64,000 nt of DNA from Dryomyza anilis (lineage: Eukaryota > Arthropoda > Insecta > Diptera > Dryomyzidae). The stretch covers positions 16,597,529-16,661,528 of the forward strand of contig OX638132.1 of NCBI GenBank assembly GCA_951804985.1, given 5' to 3'. Shown one piece after another: positions 23,591-34,423 of this stretch (the first letter of the stretch is position 1; every line of letters starts with the position of its first letter). The position numbers and the translations under genes were made by a program. The notes beneath the pieces were generated by a model, which was not told where the DNA came from, searched no databases, and saw nothing but the letters and a program-made list of their open reading frames with translations.

Positions 23591-24683
23591 TTTTCATTCT
23601 GTTAATTTTTCGCAATTTCCTACTGTATTTTTAATTATTTATTTTTTTATGCAACTTTTTCTCAAATCAAAATTCTTTTTTTAATTATTTTAGTTTTTAG
23701 CATAACTTAAATTCTAATTATTTCTCATAAATTGTCAGCTTAATTATGGCAATAAAATTTTAAGATATATTGTTACTCATAGAATATGCATGCGGACATA
23801 GCTGGCAATAATTTAACAATTATTTGCAATTATTTTTTTTTACCAAAATTTGAAGTTTAAAAATTTAATTTCTTAGTACCATGCAACATACTTCCAAGAT
23901 TCACAGTTACTTATTTAAAAATAAAAATAATAAGTATAAAAAATTATGCTATTGCATAAGTTCGTGCATGAGAATAATTTTGCATTTTGTTTTTACGTCG
24001 GATGATTTTTTTTTTTTTTTTATTGTTCGTTTTTGGTTTTTATTGTATCCACTTAGCTGTGTTAATTTTATTACTTCGCGCATTTGTGCATTAAATTCTG
24101 TTTAAGTTATAATTAGACAGCACGGCACAAGCAACATCAAAAAAGAAGTCATTACTCAATAGAGCTGTCAGTCAACAGTGCAGAGTTGAAATAAAAGTTC
24201 CGCACATAACTTACGCCCCCCCCCCATAACGCTAATATAATTTGGTATTCGTCAGGGTAGCTGGTAACTCTTTTAGATTGACATTGTAAGTTGGATTCTA
24301 TTATATCTAATAGGTAAAGTGTGTAAAGGTAATGAATTACTATATATTAAAAAATATCTAGGTATTCTACATTTATCCATAGCAGAGTTCTTAAATAATG
24401 CTTCTTTTGATTTTTTTGTTCTTTTGAGAATTAACATTTTTAGCATTAATTTTTGTTAAAAGAATGAGTATACCATCGTTTTCTCTTCCAGTCGGAATGT
24501 TTTCAAAATTTCGTACGCCATTCTTTTTCTCATTTGTTTCTTATCGTGAAGTTATCGATGTTTCATTGGGTAAACTCTATTAAAGAAAACAATATCTAAA
24601 CAGTAACTGGTGCCGATTAGAGCTTAATTTTTTGACGTTTCGCATAATTTTTGAAGTGATATCATTAGGTAATAAATATTATA
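23591..24683. other. AT-rich intergenic DNA, no gene seen
   Basis: It includes a poly-T run near 24007 and a C10 run near 24220. The 74-codon frame at 23881 contains low-complexity Phe codons and is not called. Confidence 0.4.
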
Positions 24684-24750
24684 CATCCAGAAAAAAATAT
24701 TTACATCAATAGAAAAATTTACATTAAAAAAAAATATTTTTATTATTAAA

Positions 24751-26120
24751 CTAGCTGGACCCGTGCACAGCTCCATTCGTGCTAAGTTTTAATAATTGCA
24801 AAACTATGTCGTTTATAAAGTGTAGATTCATTTACGCCCCTTTTTCCCTTTTTAGTGCAAGCCTAGTCGGTATTTTTCCCGCCCACATTTAATGTAGTCC
24901 ATGTCCATTCTTCCAATCCCGCTTACATTCTTTTTTTACTATTAAACATTTTAAATTGATCCTTCGTTTCGATTTGTACAACGCTGCTCTTAGTAAGTAA
25001 GGAGTTAGCATTTTTAAGTTATATGGGAGGTGTTATGCCCCATTGTCCAATTCCGTCCACATTCTAAGTGACGATTACAATGTTTAATATAATCTATTGT
25101 TACGATTTGTATCACTCTAGTCTTCTGATGCTCTTAGTAAGTAAAGAGTTATAGAAATTTTAAAGTTTTAATAATAAAGTGTTTTTCAATAAGAGCGCTA
25201 TAAAAGTTTTCAAGGGTTTTTCAACAGGGACGCTACAAAAGTAGAGCGACAGGGACAGCAAACGACGCCATATTTCTTTCCGTTCTTTGAACATTTCTCT
25301 TCAGTCCAGTGCCATTTCATGATGGAAAGATATACGAGCCAACAACGAGTCGAAATTATTAAAATTTACTACCGAAATTCGAATTCGTACATCTTTCCAT
25401 CATGAAATGGCAAACTGAAGAGAAATGTCAAAAGAGCGGCAAGAAATATGGCGTCGTTTGCTGTCCCCGTCGCTCTACTTTTGTAGCGTCCCTGTTAAAA
25501 AACCCTTTATGAGAGATGCAACGCCCCGTTGTGCAGTTCCGCCCATATTCTACGTGAGGATTGGAGTTTTAAATATGAACATTTCTTTTCATTATTATAA
25601 CTCAACTCTTAGTATGTCAGGAGTTACAGCAATTTTAAAGTTTTGGCTATATGGGAGGTGCCATGCCCTTTAATCCAATTCTGCTCAAATTCTACGTGAC
25701 GATTGGAGTTTGTAATATAAACCTTAGTTTCGATTTATATAACTCTACTCTTAGTAAGTCAGGAGTTAGAACATTTTTATAGTTATAGTCATGTGTAAAG
25801 GGACACGCCCTTTTGTCCAATTCCGCCCACATTTGTAAAAAAGATAAACAACTACAATATACGTCACTGAGCCAAATTTCATGACTGTGCTTATCTTAAT
25901 TACACCGATATTTTTAATTAAAATTTCAATTGTGTACCTTAGGAGGCGAATTTAAAAAAATCCCTTCGTCGTGCATACATACGTCAAGAGAAATTTAGAC
26001 ATTTTCGATTTCCGGCTATTCCTTTGGGTTTTTCTGACAAAAGAAATTAGGCAAATCCGTTTCTTCGTTCTCTCGTGAAGCTCTGGCACACACAGGACTT
26101 TTCATTTTTATGTATATAGA
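24751..26120 (-). mobile_element. Non-autonomous Helitron (1370 bp) with A|TC...CTAG|T borders
   Basis: On the minus strand it begins TCTATATACATAAAAATGAA after a host A and ends GGGTCCAGCTAG before a host T. These are the canonical Helitron 5' TC, 3' CTRR and A-T target rules. The disrupted family-B MITE gives independent proof of both boundaries. There is no Rep/helicase coding. The interior has degenerate repeats of a roughly 150-bp module (GGGAGGTGCCATGCCC...CCAATTCCGCCCACATTCTACGTGACGATTGG, in pieces) near 25030, 25520, 25655 and 25800. A mariner-derived hairpin is nested at 25179-25507. Confidence 0.8.
25179..25507. mobile_element. mariner-derived hairpin element, copy 1
   Basis: Two arms of about 130 bp are inverted copies (AGGGACGCTACAAAAGTAGA ... 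TCTACTTTTGTAGCGTCCCT), outer end GTTTTTCAATAAGAGCGC. At the centre, ATG at 25322 starts a short frame MERYTSQQRVEIIKIYYRNS, which resembles the N-terminal helix-turn-helix of mariner transposases. A stop follows within ten codons. The element is thus a mariner 5' end duplicated head to head, mobile only in trans. Confidence 0.75.
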
Positions 26121-26190
26121 TTTGGTCAATAGGATGCATACCATTAGTTTAAAAATTTGTAAACTGTTAATGGGTTATTCCACGTCAAAT

Positions 26191-28084
26191 CAACTGAAAA
26201 TTTCCAAAATTTTGGCAGCACCATCTCAGAAATTAATGAAATCTGGTAGGGTGGTTTAATGACTTGAAATTAAGAAAAACGCAAAATTTCAGTTTCCTAA
26301 CTGCAGTGGTTTCAGAGATATGAGTCCTTGAAATATGAAAAACTCACAAAAAATGCACAAAGTTGCACTAGCTTAACTTACTGTAACTTAGTAAATAGTT
26401 AACTTACGGAAACCATTTAAACGACCATGTAAAGGTTATAAAACTGAGGAAAAGTGTAAATATTAAAATTTTTAATATTAGGGTGACCATAGGAAGATAT
26501 TAATCGTAATATTATTAAAAAAGGATTATCTCAATGACTCCCTTTTTTAAAATTTTTAAAAAAAATTATGTTAAAGAGTATCCTATTGCTAATAAATTGT
26601 CAAAATTTCAGAATGGTGTTCGGGCTTGTTCTGGAGTTATTAATAAAAATGTTTTATAAAGTAGAAATTTTCATATGAAATTTTTATTATAAAATTTTGT
26701 AATTATTTTCTTTGTAATGTTATTAAACTATAAAAGCCAATAAAATTTATTTTATAGCTTTTAAAAAGAATAATTAATTTGGGGTGACCATATTTGTTAA
26801 GTGACCAACCGTAAATATAGATCATTGTCTGAATTTTACTTTACCAGCCGAAGTGAAATATTTTTTTTTCTTTTTCAAATTTCCCCTCTGTTTGGATTCA
26901 AAAGTACCTGTGGTACCCTAGAAAAATCGAAAAACTTTACACCTACCTATATGAACATATAGGTACTCAAATGAAATGTAATGATCTCACGATTGTGAAT
27001 ATGTACTAATTTGCATGAAAATGGTACCGCAGTGACCTTTTTTCAGAATTAACACCTTCGTTTTTTTATACAGTCAGTCCAGGACTATACATTATTTGAT
27101 TATTAAATAGACTTAGTTGTTATTTCAAAAAAGGGATCAAAGTCACTACGGTTATCGGGCTAGGAAAATAATTACATATTCACAATTACATATTACAATA
27201 ATTACATATTCTATAATTCCTCTCAATACAATTTTATTATAAAAAACAATATTTAGTTTTTAAAGAATTCTATTTTATGCAAATTATTTACTAAATTTTC
27301 ATTTAGAATAGTTGTTTAAAGGTCAGAGGATCATTCTATGACACACAAAAAAATAAGAAAATGTAAAATAAAATTATGTCCTATTTTGCACCCTGTTTAA
27401 GATACAGGGTGTTTAGTAAATGCATATTACTGACATAACCTAGTGAATAGAATTGCTTATAAAGTATAATATGTTGATAAATGAATAACCATTTTTTTAT
27501 AGAAAATTAAATGTTTTAGAAAATTAAATAACCTTTCCAATGGAATATCACACCTTCGAACCCCATGATTTCTTTCTTTTTTAAAACGTACGTGAATTTT
27601 AAATTTACAAAAATAAAAATTCAAATTTATTCTTTGCCATTGAATTTCTCAAAATTTCGTTATTGATTACCCCATTTTTTTCAAATTTATAATGACATGG
27701 TTGTAGTTTCATTTAATGGTTATTCAAAAGATGGAAGTCAACACAACCATTACAACAATAATAACAGCAACCATTAACACCAACAACATCAGCAGCATCA
27801 ACAATTCAATGCATTTCAATTGAATTCAATCTGTTTTCTGCATCCATCAAAATGTTTGGTGATTTAATCTCGTGGATTCTTTGTTGTCACATCTGTTTGT
27901 CTATTTGTTGTTACACGCTACATAAAATATTAGTATAATTTAATATTCACGTAATGAAAATTCATTAAATTCAAAAATTTCTTTAAATAAAATTTTTATA
28001 TATTTGATAATAACGAAAAAGTTTTTTTTTTATCCAAAAAGTTTACTTCGGCCGGAATAAAGTAAAAATTACCGTAGATATTAG
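26191..28084. other. Intergenic DNA; dispersed repeat at 26150-27430
   Basis: 26160-27430 has a distinct low-AT-skew texture (TTCCACGTCAAATCAACTG, GGTGACCATA twice, GAGATATGAGTCCTTGAAAT) and matches 10985-11050 in reverse. It is probably an old mobile element of unknown class. 27430-28084 shows nothing recognisable. Confidence 0.4.
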
Positions 28085-28276
28085 TGTTATATGCGTTATT
28101 TGAACATAAGTGTTGGGGTCACAGATAAGAATAGACCGATCATGCCCGATATTCTAACGTCAGATTTTCAATGATTTAGCTTTTCTAATTTTTCTGTAAT
28201 CATGATCGAGACAACCATTCAGACGAACATCGTTTAATCGACACAGGAGGTCACGCTGATCAATAATACTTTCATA
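28085..28276 (+). mobile_element. mini-me-like element D, left part
   Basis: TTTGAACATAAGTGTTGGGG, then GACAACCATTCAGACGAACATCG and AGGAGGTCACGCTGATCA match copy A. It is interrupted at the TA of ...CTTTCATA by the element at 28277-29641 and resumes at 29642. Confidence 0.65.
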
Positions 28277-28636
28277 CACGGAAGGAAAAAAGTTCTAAAA
28301 TCCAGAAGGAATCAAGAAGTATACCGAGTGATATACAGCTAAACCGAAAAATCATTAATTTCAAGAAATTGTCAAAAAAGTAACTAAGTAGAATTATTCT
28401 TGAATTCAGTTATTAATTTCTTGGGCATAAAAAAAGGAACTAAGTAAAATTATTCTTGAATTCAGTTATTAATTTCTTAGGTATCAAAAATGTTGTTGTT
28501 GTTTTCATCCCAAAATTTAATGTCACGTGTTGTTTTTTCGATCTTTCTTTGTCGCTATTATATTTTGTTTTGTATTTGTTCGTGTGTTTGTCTGTCGATA
28601 TCCCATATAGGAAATGCCAGGCCTGACGATGGACTG

Positions 28637-28926
28637 AAGACTCAACCAGCACTGGCAGACCAATGCTTGGTTATTAAACCTTCGCCCAAGACTCAGCCAG
28701 AACTGGGAGACCAAGCACTGGTAAGGTAGTTCTCGTCCAAGACTCTGCCAGAATTGACAAATAAAGGCTTGGTAAAGTAGTTCTCGCCCTAGATTCAGCC
28801 AGAATTGACAAACCAATGCTTGGTAAAATCACCTTTGCCCAAGACTCAGCCAGAAGTGACATATGCAGATCCGGTTAAGTAGTTCTCGCCCAAGACTCAG
28901 CCAGAACTAACAGACATATGCTTGGG
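28637..28926. repeat. 51-bp minisatellite, 5.7 copies
   Basis: The unit starts AAGACTCAGCCAGAA and ends GTAGTTCTCGCCC. Copies begin at 28637, 28688, 28739, 28790, 28841 and 28892. The 51-bp (17-codon) period keeps several frames open, giving artificial LAESWA...LP peptide repeats on the minus strand. Confidence 0.95.
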
Positions 28927-29147
28927 TACCCATGTAGAAAACACCAGGCTTGACAACGTGCATAAGGCATATCCAACCTTGGTCGTCCAAGGAATGGCTA
29001 CTAAGAACTTTAATAGTCTCAGCCATGATTGGATTACCAAGACTTGGATAACTGATATTTTTCCAAAAGTCACCTAAGACTTATTGAATATGTCTTCGTG
29101 AATGGAGATTTAGCCAGGGCCAAGCGGCCAAATCATACTTCAATTAA

Positions 29148-29182
29148 AAAATAAATAAATAAATAAATAAATAAATAAATAT
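29148..29182. repeat. (AAAT)n microsatellite
   Basis: About eight AAAT units inside element K. Confidence 0.9.
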
Positions 29183-29641
29183 AAAAAAATAAAAATCCTA
29201 ATGGGACTCGAACCTAACTAAAGCAATTATTTCGAAGCTAACATAAAAAAAAATTCTTAATTTCTTAATATCTAGAAGAATTTGGCTTAGTTACTTTCAA
29301 TAGACAGACATCACACTAACAAACAGATGGGGACATCACAACACAAAACATGCAGACAAAGAAAGACCGATAAAAACAACAGCAGATATATGAACATGTG
29401 TGTTCCTTTTGCAAAGAATACAGCAACAATTCCGCGTGTTCTTTTTGCTTTTTAATAATCAATAAATTAAGTTCTAAAAATCAAGTAAAATAAAGTTTGT
29501 TTACTTTTTTGACAACTAAGTAATTTGCTTTTATAATAATCAGATAACTAATTCTTGAATTTTAGTATTATTTTATTGATATTAGTCAAATTCTTTCTAA
29601 CCGAATTCTTCTCGAGTTTTAGAATTTTATTTCCCTCCGTG

Positions 29642-29725
29642 TACCGAGCACGCCTTATTCTGGGTGTTACAAACCGATGACCGAACTGAATATACGCTTT
29701 CACTTTTAATGTAGAAAGTATAAAC
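29642..29725 (+). mobile_element. mini-me-like element D, 3' part
   Basis: It continues CCGAGCACGCCTTATTCTGG, GTGTTACAAACCGATGACCG and a decayed terminal hairpin. The order matches 15150-15226 of copy A. Confidence 0.7.
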
Positions 29726-29762
29726 ATGAAAATTTCTCTAGTATCTGGGATTATAACGGTTA

Positions 29763-29865
29763 CCCCTAGTAGAAATTTTCAATTGTCATAACCCAATCAG
29801 TTAAATAACGAAAAGTATCAAGCCATGATCATATCTACCCTAATATGGTCAATTTCTTCTAGGGA
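29763..29865. mobile_element. Short MITE with CCCTAGTAGAAATT ends (about 103 bp)
   Basis: Left TA|CCCCTAGTAGAAATTTTC, right GTCAATTTCTTCTAGGG, inverted to each other. It is related to the longer repeat at 16034. Confidence 0.55.
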
Positions 29866-30774
29866 CCTTTAATTTTATCCGTTTCATATACCGTTTTATT
29901 TTTTTGGGAGACAAAAAAATGTATTCAGGGCAGTTCTAAACAAATATTTTAAAATTTGAAATGGATTCTCCGTTACTATATAAAGAAAACAAAGTACAAA
30001 AATTCATCTTTTAAAAGTAATTTATAATTTTGTAGGCTGCTACTTTTCAAATGAAATACCGTTACCATTATCCTGAATAATACAAATAATTTATATTGAG
30101 TGTAGTACCGAGTGCGGGTGTCATTTGATGCGAGTAGCTTTTAGTGCGGGTGTCTTTTGTTAAGTCGTGCGACTCTGTTATGCGGTTTCGCCTGATCGAT
30201 GCAAATTTTCGCAGATAACAAATTAAAAACGCAGTCAGAGGCACTCACAGCGACCCACGATCACATAAGCCGTTTTTTTTTTTTTAATATAAAATAAAAA
30301 TTTTTATATTTTGTTTTGGAGAATTGTGATAAAAATTCGCACGTTGTTGCTGGAAATGCATGTAATTTTGAATGCAATTGTGGTTGTCGTGGCTTTTATT
30401 GTGTCTGAGATAAGCAGCGATAAACATCACTTCGAATTTGAATTAAATTAATTGAGGAACTGAATTGTATGAGGGTTTCTATGCCACTGGCACAATCACT
30501 GGTTGTCATGTAATTTTTGTTTGCTTTAAAGCGAAAGAAATTCATTTGAAATTCACATAAATTTGTTGAATATATATCTATTTTTGAATATAAGATATTG
30601 AAATTGATGAGGCATACTATTTAATTTGAAGTAAAAAGAATACGCAGAATGGAAATGGAAATTTATTAAAAACTCAAAAAAATATAACTTTCACAATAGT
30701 ACAAAATTCCACAAATAAACCTTTAAATTGACAGATTAAAACATAATACAAAATAGTAAAATATTCACCATATC
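29866..30774. other. Intergenic DNA with a GC-richer patch at 30.1-30.45 kb
   Basis: No gene. 30100-30430 has TGCGGGTGTC twice, GACCCACGATCAC and GTTGTCGTGGC, resembling the patch near 12.6 kb in texture. It might be regulatory; no defined site is called. Confidence 0.35.
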
Positions 30775-30782
30775 ATATAGAT
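30775..30782. repeat. 8-bp target duplication (ATATAGAT), left of hAT 1
   Basis: Identical to 34056-34063. Confidence 0.95.
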
Positions 30783-30813
30783 CAGGCATGTCAAACTCAT
30801 TTGGCATCACGCG

Positions 30814-30867
30814 CCGCATTGGCAATTCAAAAGATGGCCCGCCTCATCTTTTGAATTGCCAATGCGG
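30814..30867. repeat. Perfect 23-bp inverted repeat near the hAT 1 left end
   Basis: Arms 30814-30836 and 30845-30867 (CCGCATTGGCAATTCAAAAG...) with an 8-nt spacer GCCCGCCT. Confidence 0.95.
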
Positions 30868-30905
30868 TGTTTATAATAAGAAAAAAAAAATCGCTCGTTT
30901 TTTAC

Positions 30906-32180
30906 CCCCAGACAAAAAATATGCAAGGAAACTGGTATTATAGTAGTTTTAAGAAAAACTCACAGGAATATGGTAGGAAATACACATTGCATAGCAGGCA
31001 TTTTGAATTTTTGAAAATAAGCAGGCTCCCTATAGCAGCATTTACGCCGCAAACTGGTATGTTCAAGCCTACCCCTAGCAGTCAAAAGCATTTTTCTGTA
31101 AGTTTTGGTTTTGAAGTTTTGAAAGGTATCTTTATAGCTAGAATATGGAAGGGAAAGGTAGCCTGCGAGTAGCATGCAAACACATTGTATAGGAATTTTT
31201 GTTTTGAAATTTTAAAAAGCTTCTTCATATCATGAAACTGAAAGGGAAAGGTAGCCTGCGAGTAGCAGGCAAACACATTGTGTAGGAATTTCTGTTTTGA
31301 AATTTTTAAAGCTTGATCAAGAAGTTGTCGACAGAAAATTTTGTTTATAAAAAGTTTTTGTTTTGAAGTTTTAAATGATTGATCAACCAGTTGTCGACTG
31401 AAATATCAATTTTTCCTTCAAAATTTTTCAGTATTGAAAATTTTTGTCATTTGTAAACAACGGTGTTTACTTTCGTCGGTTTGCAACGCGAATTGTTGTT
31501 AGCGAAGTGTAATTAAAGCGTGAAAATGTGCCGTATTGACGTGGATTTGCGTATTGCAGAAGATTATTGCTGAAATCAACATAATCATCAAAAGAGCACA
31601 GCAAAAAGTTTTAACCGTCATGACGCCCGAAACAAAAACTTCTTGCTGTACAAAAACAAACACATGTTGTTTTTAATACACACGTGTTTTGTTATTGCTT
31701 TCTGCAATCACTTTTTTTTTTAGCAAAATTGCAAACACAATAACAAACATATCGGAGTTCCTGCAGAAAACATATGCGAATCCAGCAATAGAGAATCGAA
31801 GCGTTTGAGTTTTTCGCGAAATTTTAACAAACAAAATTCGTCGATGTTATTGTACAACAAAAAGTTTTTGGTACTGTGGGATGGATGGGAACTGATGATT
31901 TATGTTATATGTTTATGCTCCCTACCTTTCCCTACCATTTTGCTTCCAGCACATTGCCTACTTTGCATGTGCCTACCATTTTGCTTACCATACCCTACCT
32001 ATGCCTGTCAGTTCCCGTCCAATTTTGTTTTCTTGCTATAGCAGGGAACTAGCAGCTTTTGTCCACTTTCCCACCTTTGCCTACCTTAAAGCTTCATATA
32101 AAATGTGATTTGAATACGTACAGGTAGTTTGATTGCCTGCGTGTTTCGAACCACTTGCCTGCTTAAAATATTGTCTGGGG
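30906..32180 (+). mobile_element. CCCCAGACAAAA-ended element P, copy 1 (1275 bp)
   Basis: Left end CCCCAGACAAAAAATATGC, right end AATATTGTCTGGGG. The whole length matches 60252-61677 in inverse orientation. Inside are two to three repeats of an about 87-bp unit (GGTAGCCTGCGAGTAGCAGG, then CAAACACATTGT). A less AT-rich middle contains GTAAACAACGGTGTTTAC and GTGCCGTATTGACGTGG, and a CCTACC-rich end. The superfamily is unknown; no clear target duplication was found. The open frames here (30867, 30960, 31805, 31902) are repeat by-products. Confidence 0.75.
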
Positions 32181-32403
32181 ACATTTGTTTCTTCGGTTTG
32201 AAAATAAAATGAAATGTTAAGATAATACAAATTTCCATTGTTCTTCGTTAAAAGCGCCGCAGGCGTTTTTTTTGCAATAAATGGTGCGATTTTTGTCTGT
32301 TCGAAATATATAGAAAAAAATGTTCGAACTTCTTTGATCCTGCCAAAAATTTTGTTTGAGGTAATTATAATGGAGTATATTTCAAACACTAAAGAACATT
32401 TTT

Positions 32404-32704
32404 GTAGCCGCGGTAGCTCAGTGGTTAGTGCGTTGGACTGCGAGCCGAAAGGTCCCCGGTTCAAGCCTGGACTGGGGCTAACAACATCTTTTCATAGAAA
32501 CCTATACCGCGCTACCTTTCGGCAGTAAATGGCAAACCTACGAGAGTAAAAATTGCCTATGAAAAGCTCTCACCCGCCGTTCGGATTCGGCAATAAATTG
32601 TAGGTCCCACCACTTTGAGTACAAATATAACACGCACAGCTCAAAATGGTGAGAGAGCTCGGCCTAAGTTCTTATAGAGCTGTAGTGCCATACTATTATT
32701 ATTG
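32404..32704 (+). mobile_element. tRNA-derived SINE, copy 2 (most intact)
   Basis: It starts GTAGCCGCGGTAGCTCAGTG; A box TAGCTCAGTGGTTAG, B box GGTTCAAGCCT. The body has CACCCGCCGTTCGGATTCGG and the tail ATTATTATTATTGTT. Flanks CTAAAGAACATTT and TTAAAGAAAATTT are a plausible imperfect target duplication. It overlaps open frames on both strands that are not genes. Confidence 0.88.
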
Positions 32705-34063
32705 TTAAAGAAAATTTAATGAAACAGAATCTGACAATCATCCAAAATTGTTGCAACTATATCGAATTAATCTTGCACCAATATCGAAGGCCAGATCGTA
32801 CTAAAACTGCAAAAATAGTTCAAAGCGACATATCTCAGTTTTTTTCGAAACGATAATAAAAACGATTCTGGATTAATATTGCATCAAATAGTTCAAATAT
32901 ATCGAGATTTATTTGAAAATCATTGCGATATCGATGTGAAAAATGTTTTAATACATAAAATTTTACTCTACGAAAATAACGAACTTTTAAAAATTAGCAA
33001 AAAGATTGGCTTTTCACATGGCAGACTGGTTACGAATTTTTTTAGATTTTCGGTACAAACAATACTTAAACATACATTTTTGGAAAACCCGTATATAAAT
33101 TTGATATTTGAATAAATTTGAAAAGGTTTCCTCTTTATGAACAATTAATTTAAATTGCAAGGACAATGACGATTGATTATATGTTCGGATTTAGGAGTTA
33201 TGACGTAGTTTTTTTTAATATCCTTAAAACGAGGTTTGCAGCATTCTATGGCCAAGAGTTTTTCTACAACCACAATATGTGATTATTGCTTAATTATTTT
33301 TAACTTTGGACCACTGTATCTCTGGAGAAGTGAAGTCTTGAACTCTGGTAGATTTGGCATGGTATGTCTCCAATACAAAAAATTTTACTTACTAAAAAAA
33401 ATGTTAAAATGATTCCAATTCTAGTTTGTGGTTAAAAACAAGTCGATAAATTTTGGGGTCTTGTTTTATTCTGATTGCGCCTTTATTTGATACTAGAGCT
33501 GTTTATGAAAATGGTTTTGTTAAATTGGTTCCAGTTTTAGAGATTTTTAAGTTTTAATTATTTTTCGCTCCTTTTATTTTGAATAGTCGAACCAATATTT
33601 CTTTTCGGTGTTAGACGTACAAAACTGTTCGCTACCATATTTTTTTATATATGCCGGTGAAATATAGCCAAGGGAAATTCAAAACTTTACAATCAATGAA
33701 AAATTTTATAAATAAAATGCAATATTACTTGATGAAAAAGTGTACAAATCATTATTATGCCATTTGTGCAACGCCATGTATAATATTTAAAATGACAATT
33801 AAGAAAATAAATTAAGATTCTATATTAAAAAACTTATCAATATCACAATTTCGGGAAAATAATGTACCTACAAAAATATTGATTTTTATTAATAAATTAA
33901 TTTCTTATATGGCATGTTAAATGACAAAAATGCACAACAATACATAATAATCATTTTAACGACTGAAAATAAATAAAAATAAAATTTTTCAATCCTTAAA
34001 TTTTTAAAAAATATTACTTAAAAACTCTTCGCGGGCCGCGTGTTTGACATGCCTGATATAGAT

Positions 34064-34423
34064 GAATCCTTCAATTATGACTTTAAGGACTGCTACATCA
34101 GAAATAGTATTAGTGCAATCATCGGAAACTAATCATTTAATTTTCCTTTTCAAAACCCTTTTCATCAGTTAAATGATCAACATTATCTGAACATGATTGT
34201 GTCATCTTATGGAGCCAAATTCTACTATGATAGTGATACAGGATATAGGATTTAGTAGGTACTTTAGTACGTAGGTACTTTAGGTACTTTAGTACGAAAG
34301 GCATACAAACGTGACGTCATTTTAAACTCTTGTGAACTTAAATCAAAATGCATAAATTTACATAATATTGAATTCATTTTTACATCATTCGTTAGTTCGT
34401 TAGATAGTATTCGAAAAATTCAG
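34064..34423. other. Intergenic DNA, no gene seen
   Basis: It includes a small GTAGGTACTTTAG direct repeat near 34253-34300. Confidence 0.4.

Larger units (their letters stand above)
24684..26190 (+). mobile_element. MITE family B copy split by a Helitron
   Basis: The left piece 24684-24750 starts CATCCAGAAAAAAATATTTA and the right piece 26121-26190 continues TTGGTCAATAGGATGCATAC. These are adjacent words in the uninterrupted copy at 5787. The 1370 bp between them is the inserted element. Confidence 0.75.
28277..29641. mobile_element. TIR element K, 1365 bp, TA target duplication
   Basis: Left end TA|CACGGAAGGAAAAAAGTTCT; right end AGAATTTTATTTCCCTCCGTG|TA, an imperfect inverted repeat of about 25 bp. 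Removing it restores the mini-me sequence CATACCGAGCACGCC, as in copy A (CATACCGGAGATGC), proving both borders and the TA duplication of Tc1/mariner type. Inside are a direct repeat (28384-28427 and 28441-28485), a 51-bp minisatellite and an (AAAT)n run. No transposase is seen. Confidence 0.85.
30783..34055. mobile_element. hAT-type DNA transposon 1 (non-autonomous composite, 3273 bp)
   Basis: Perfect 14-bp TIRs CAGGCATGTCAAAC ... GTTTGACATGCCTG are flanked by the perfect 8-bp duplication ATATAGAT, the hAT signature. The subterminal GGCCCGC/GCGGGCCGCG words are also typical. There is no intact transposase. Most of the interior is other elements: a 23-bp perfect palindrome (30814-30867), a CCCCAGACAAAA-ended element (30906-32180), a SINE (32404-32704) and a TATCGAT-family repeat (about 32735-33040). 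The left end, subterminal regions and about 33040-34055 are AT-rich with nothing recognised. Confidence 0.9.

Noticed and set aside
28490..28862. LAESWA...-type repeat protein frames
   Set aside because: Produced by a 51-bp minisatellite inside transposon K.
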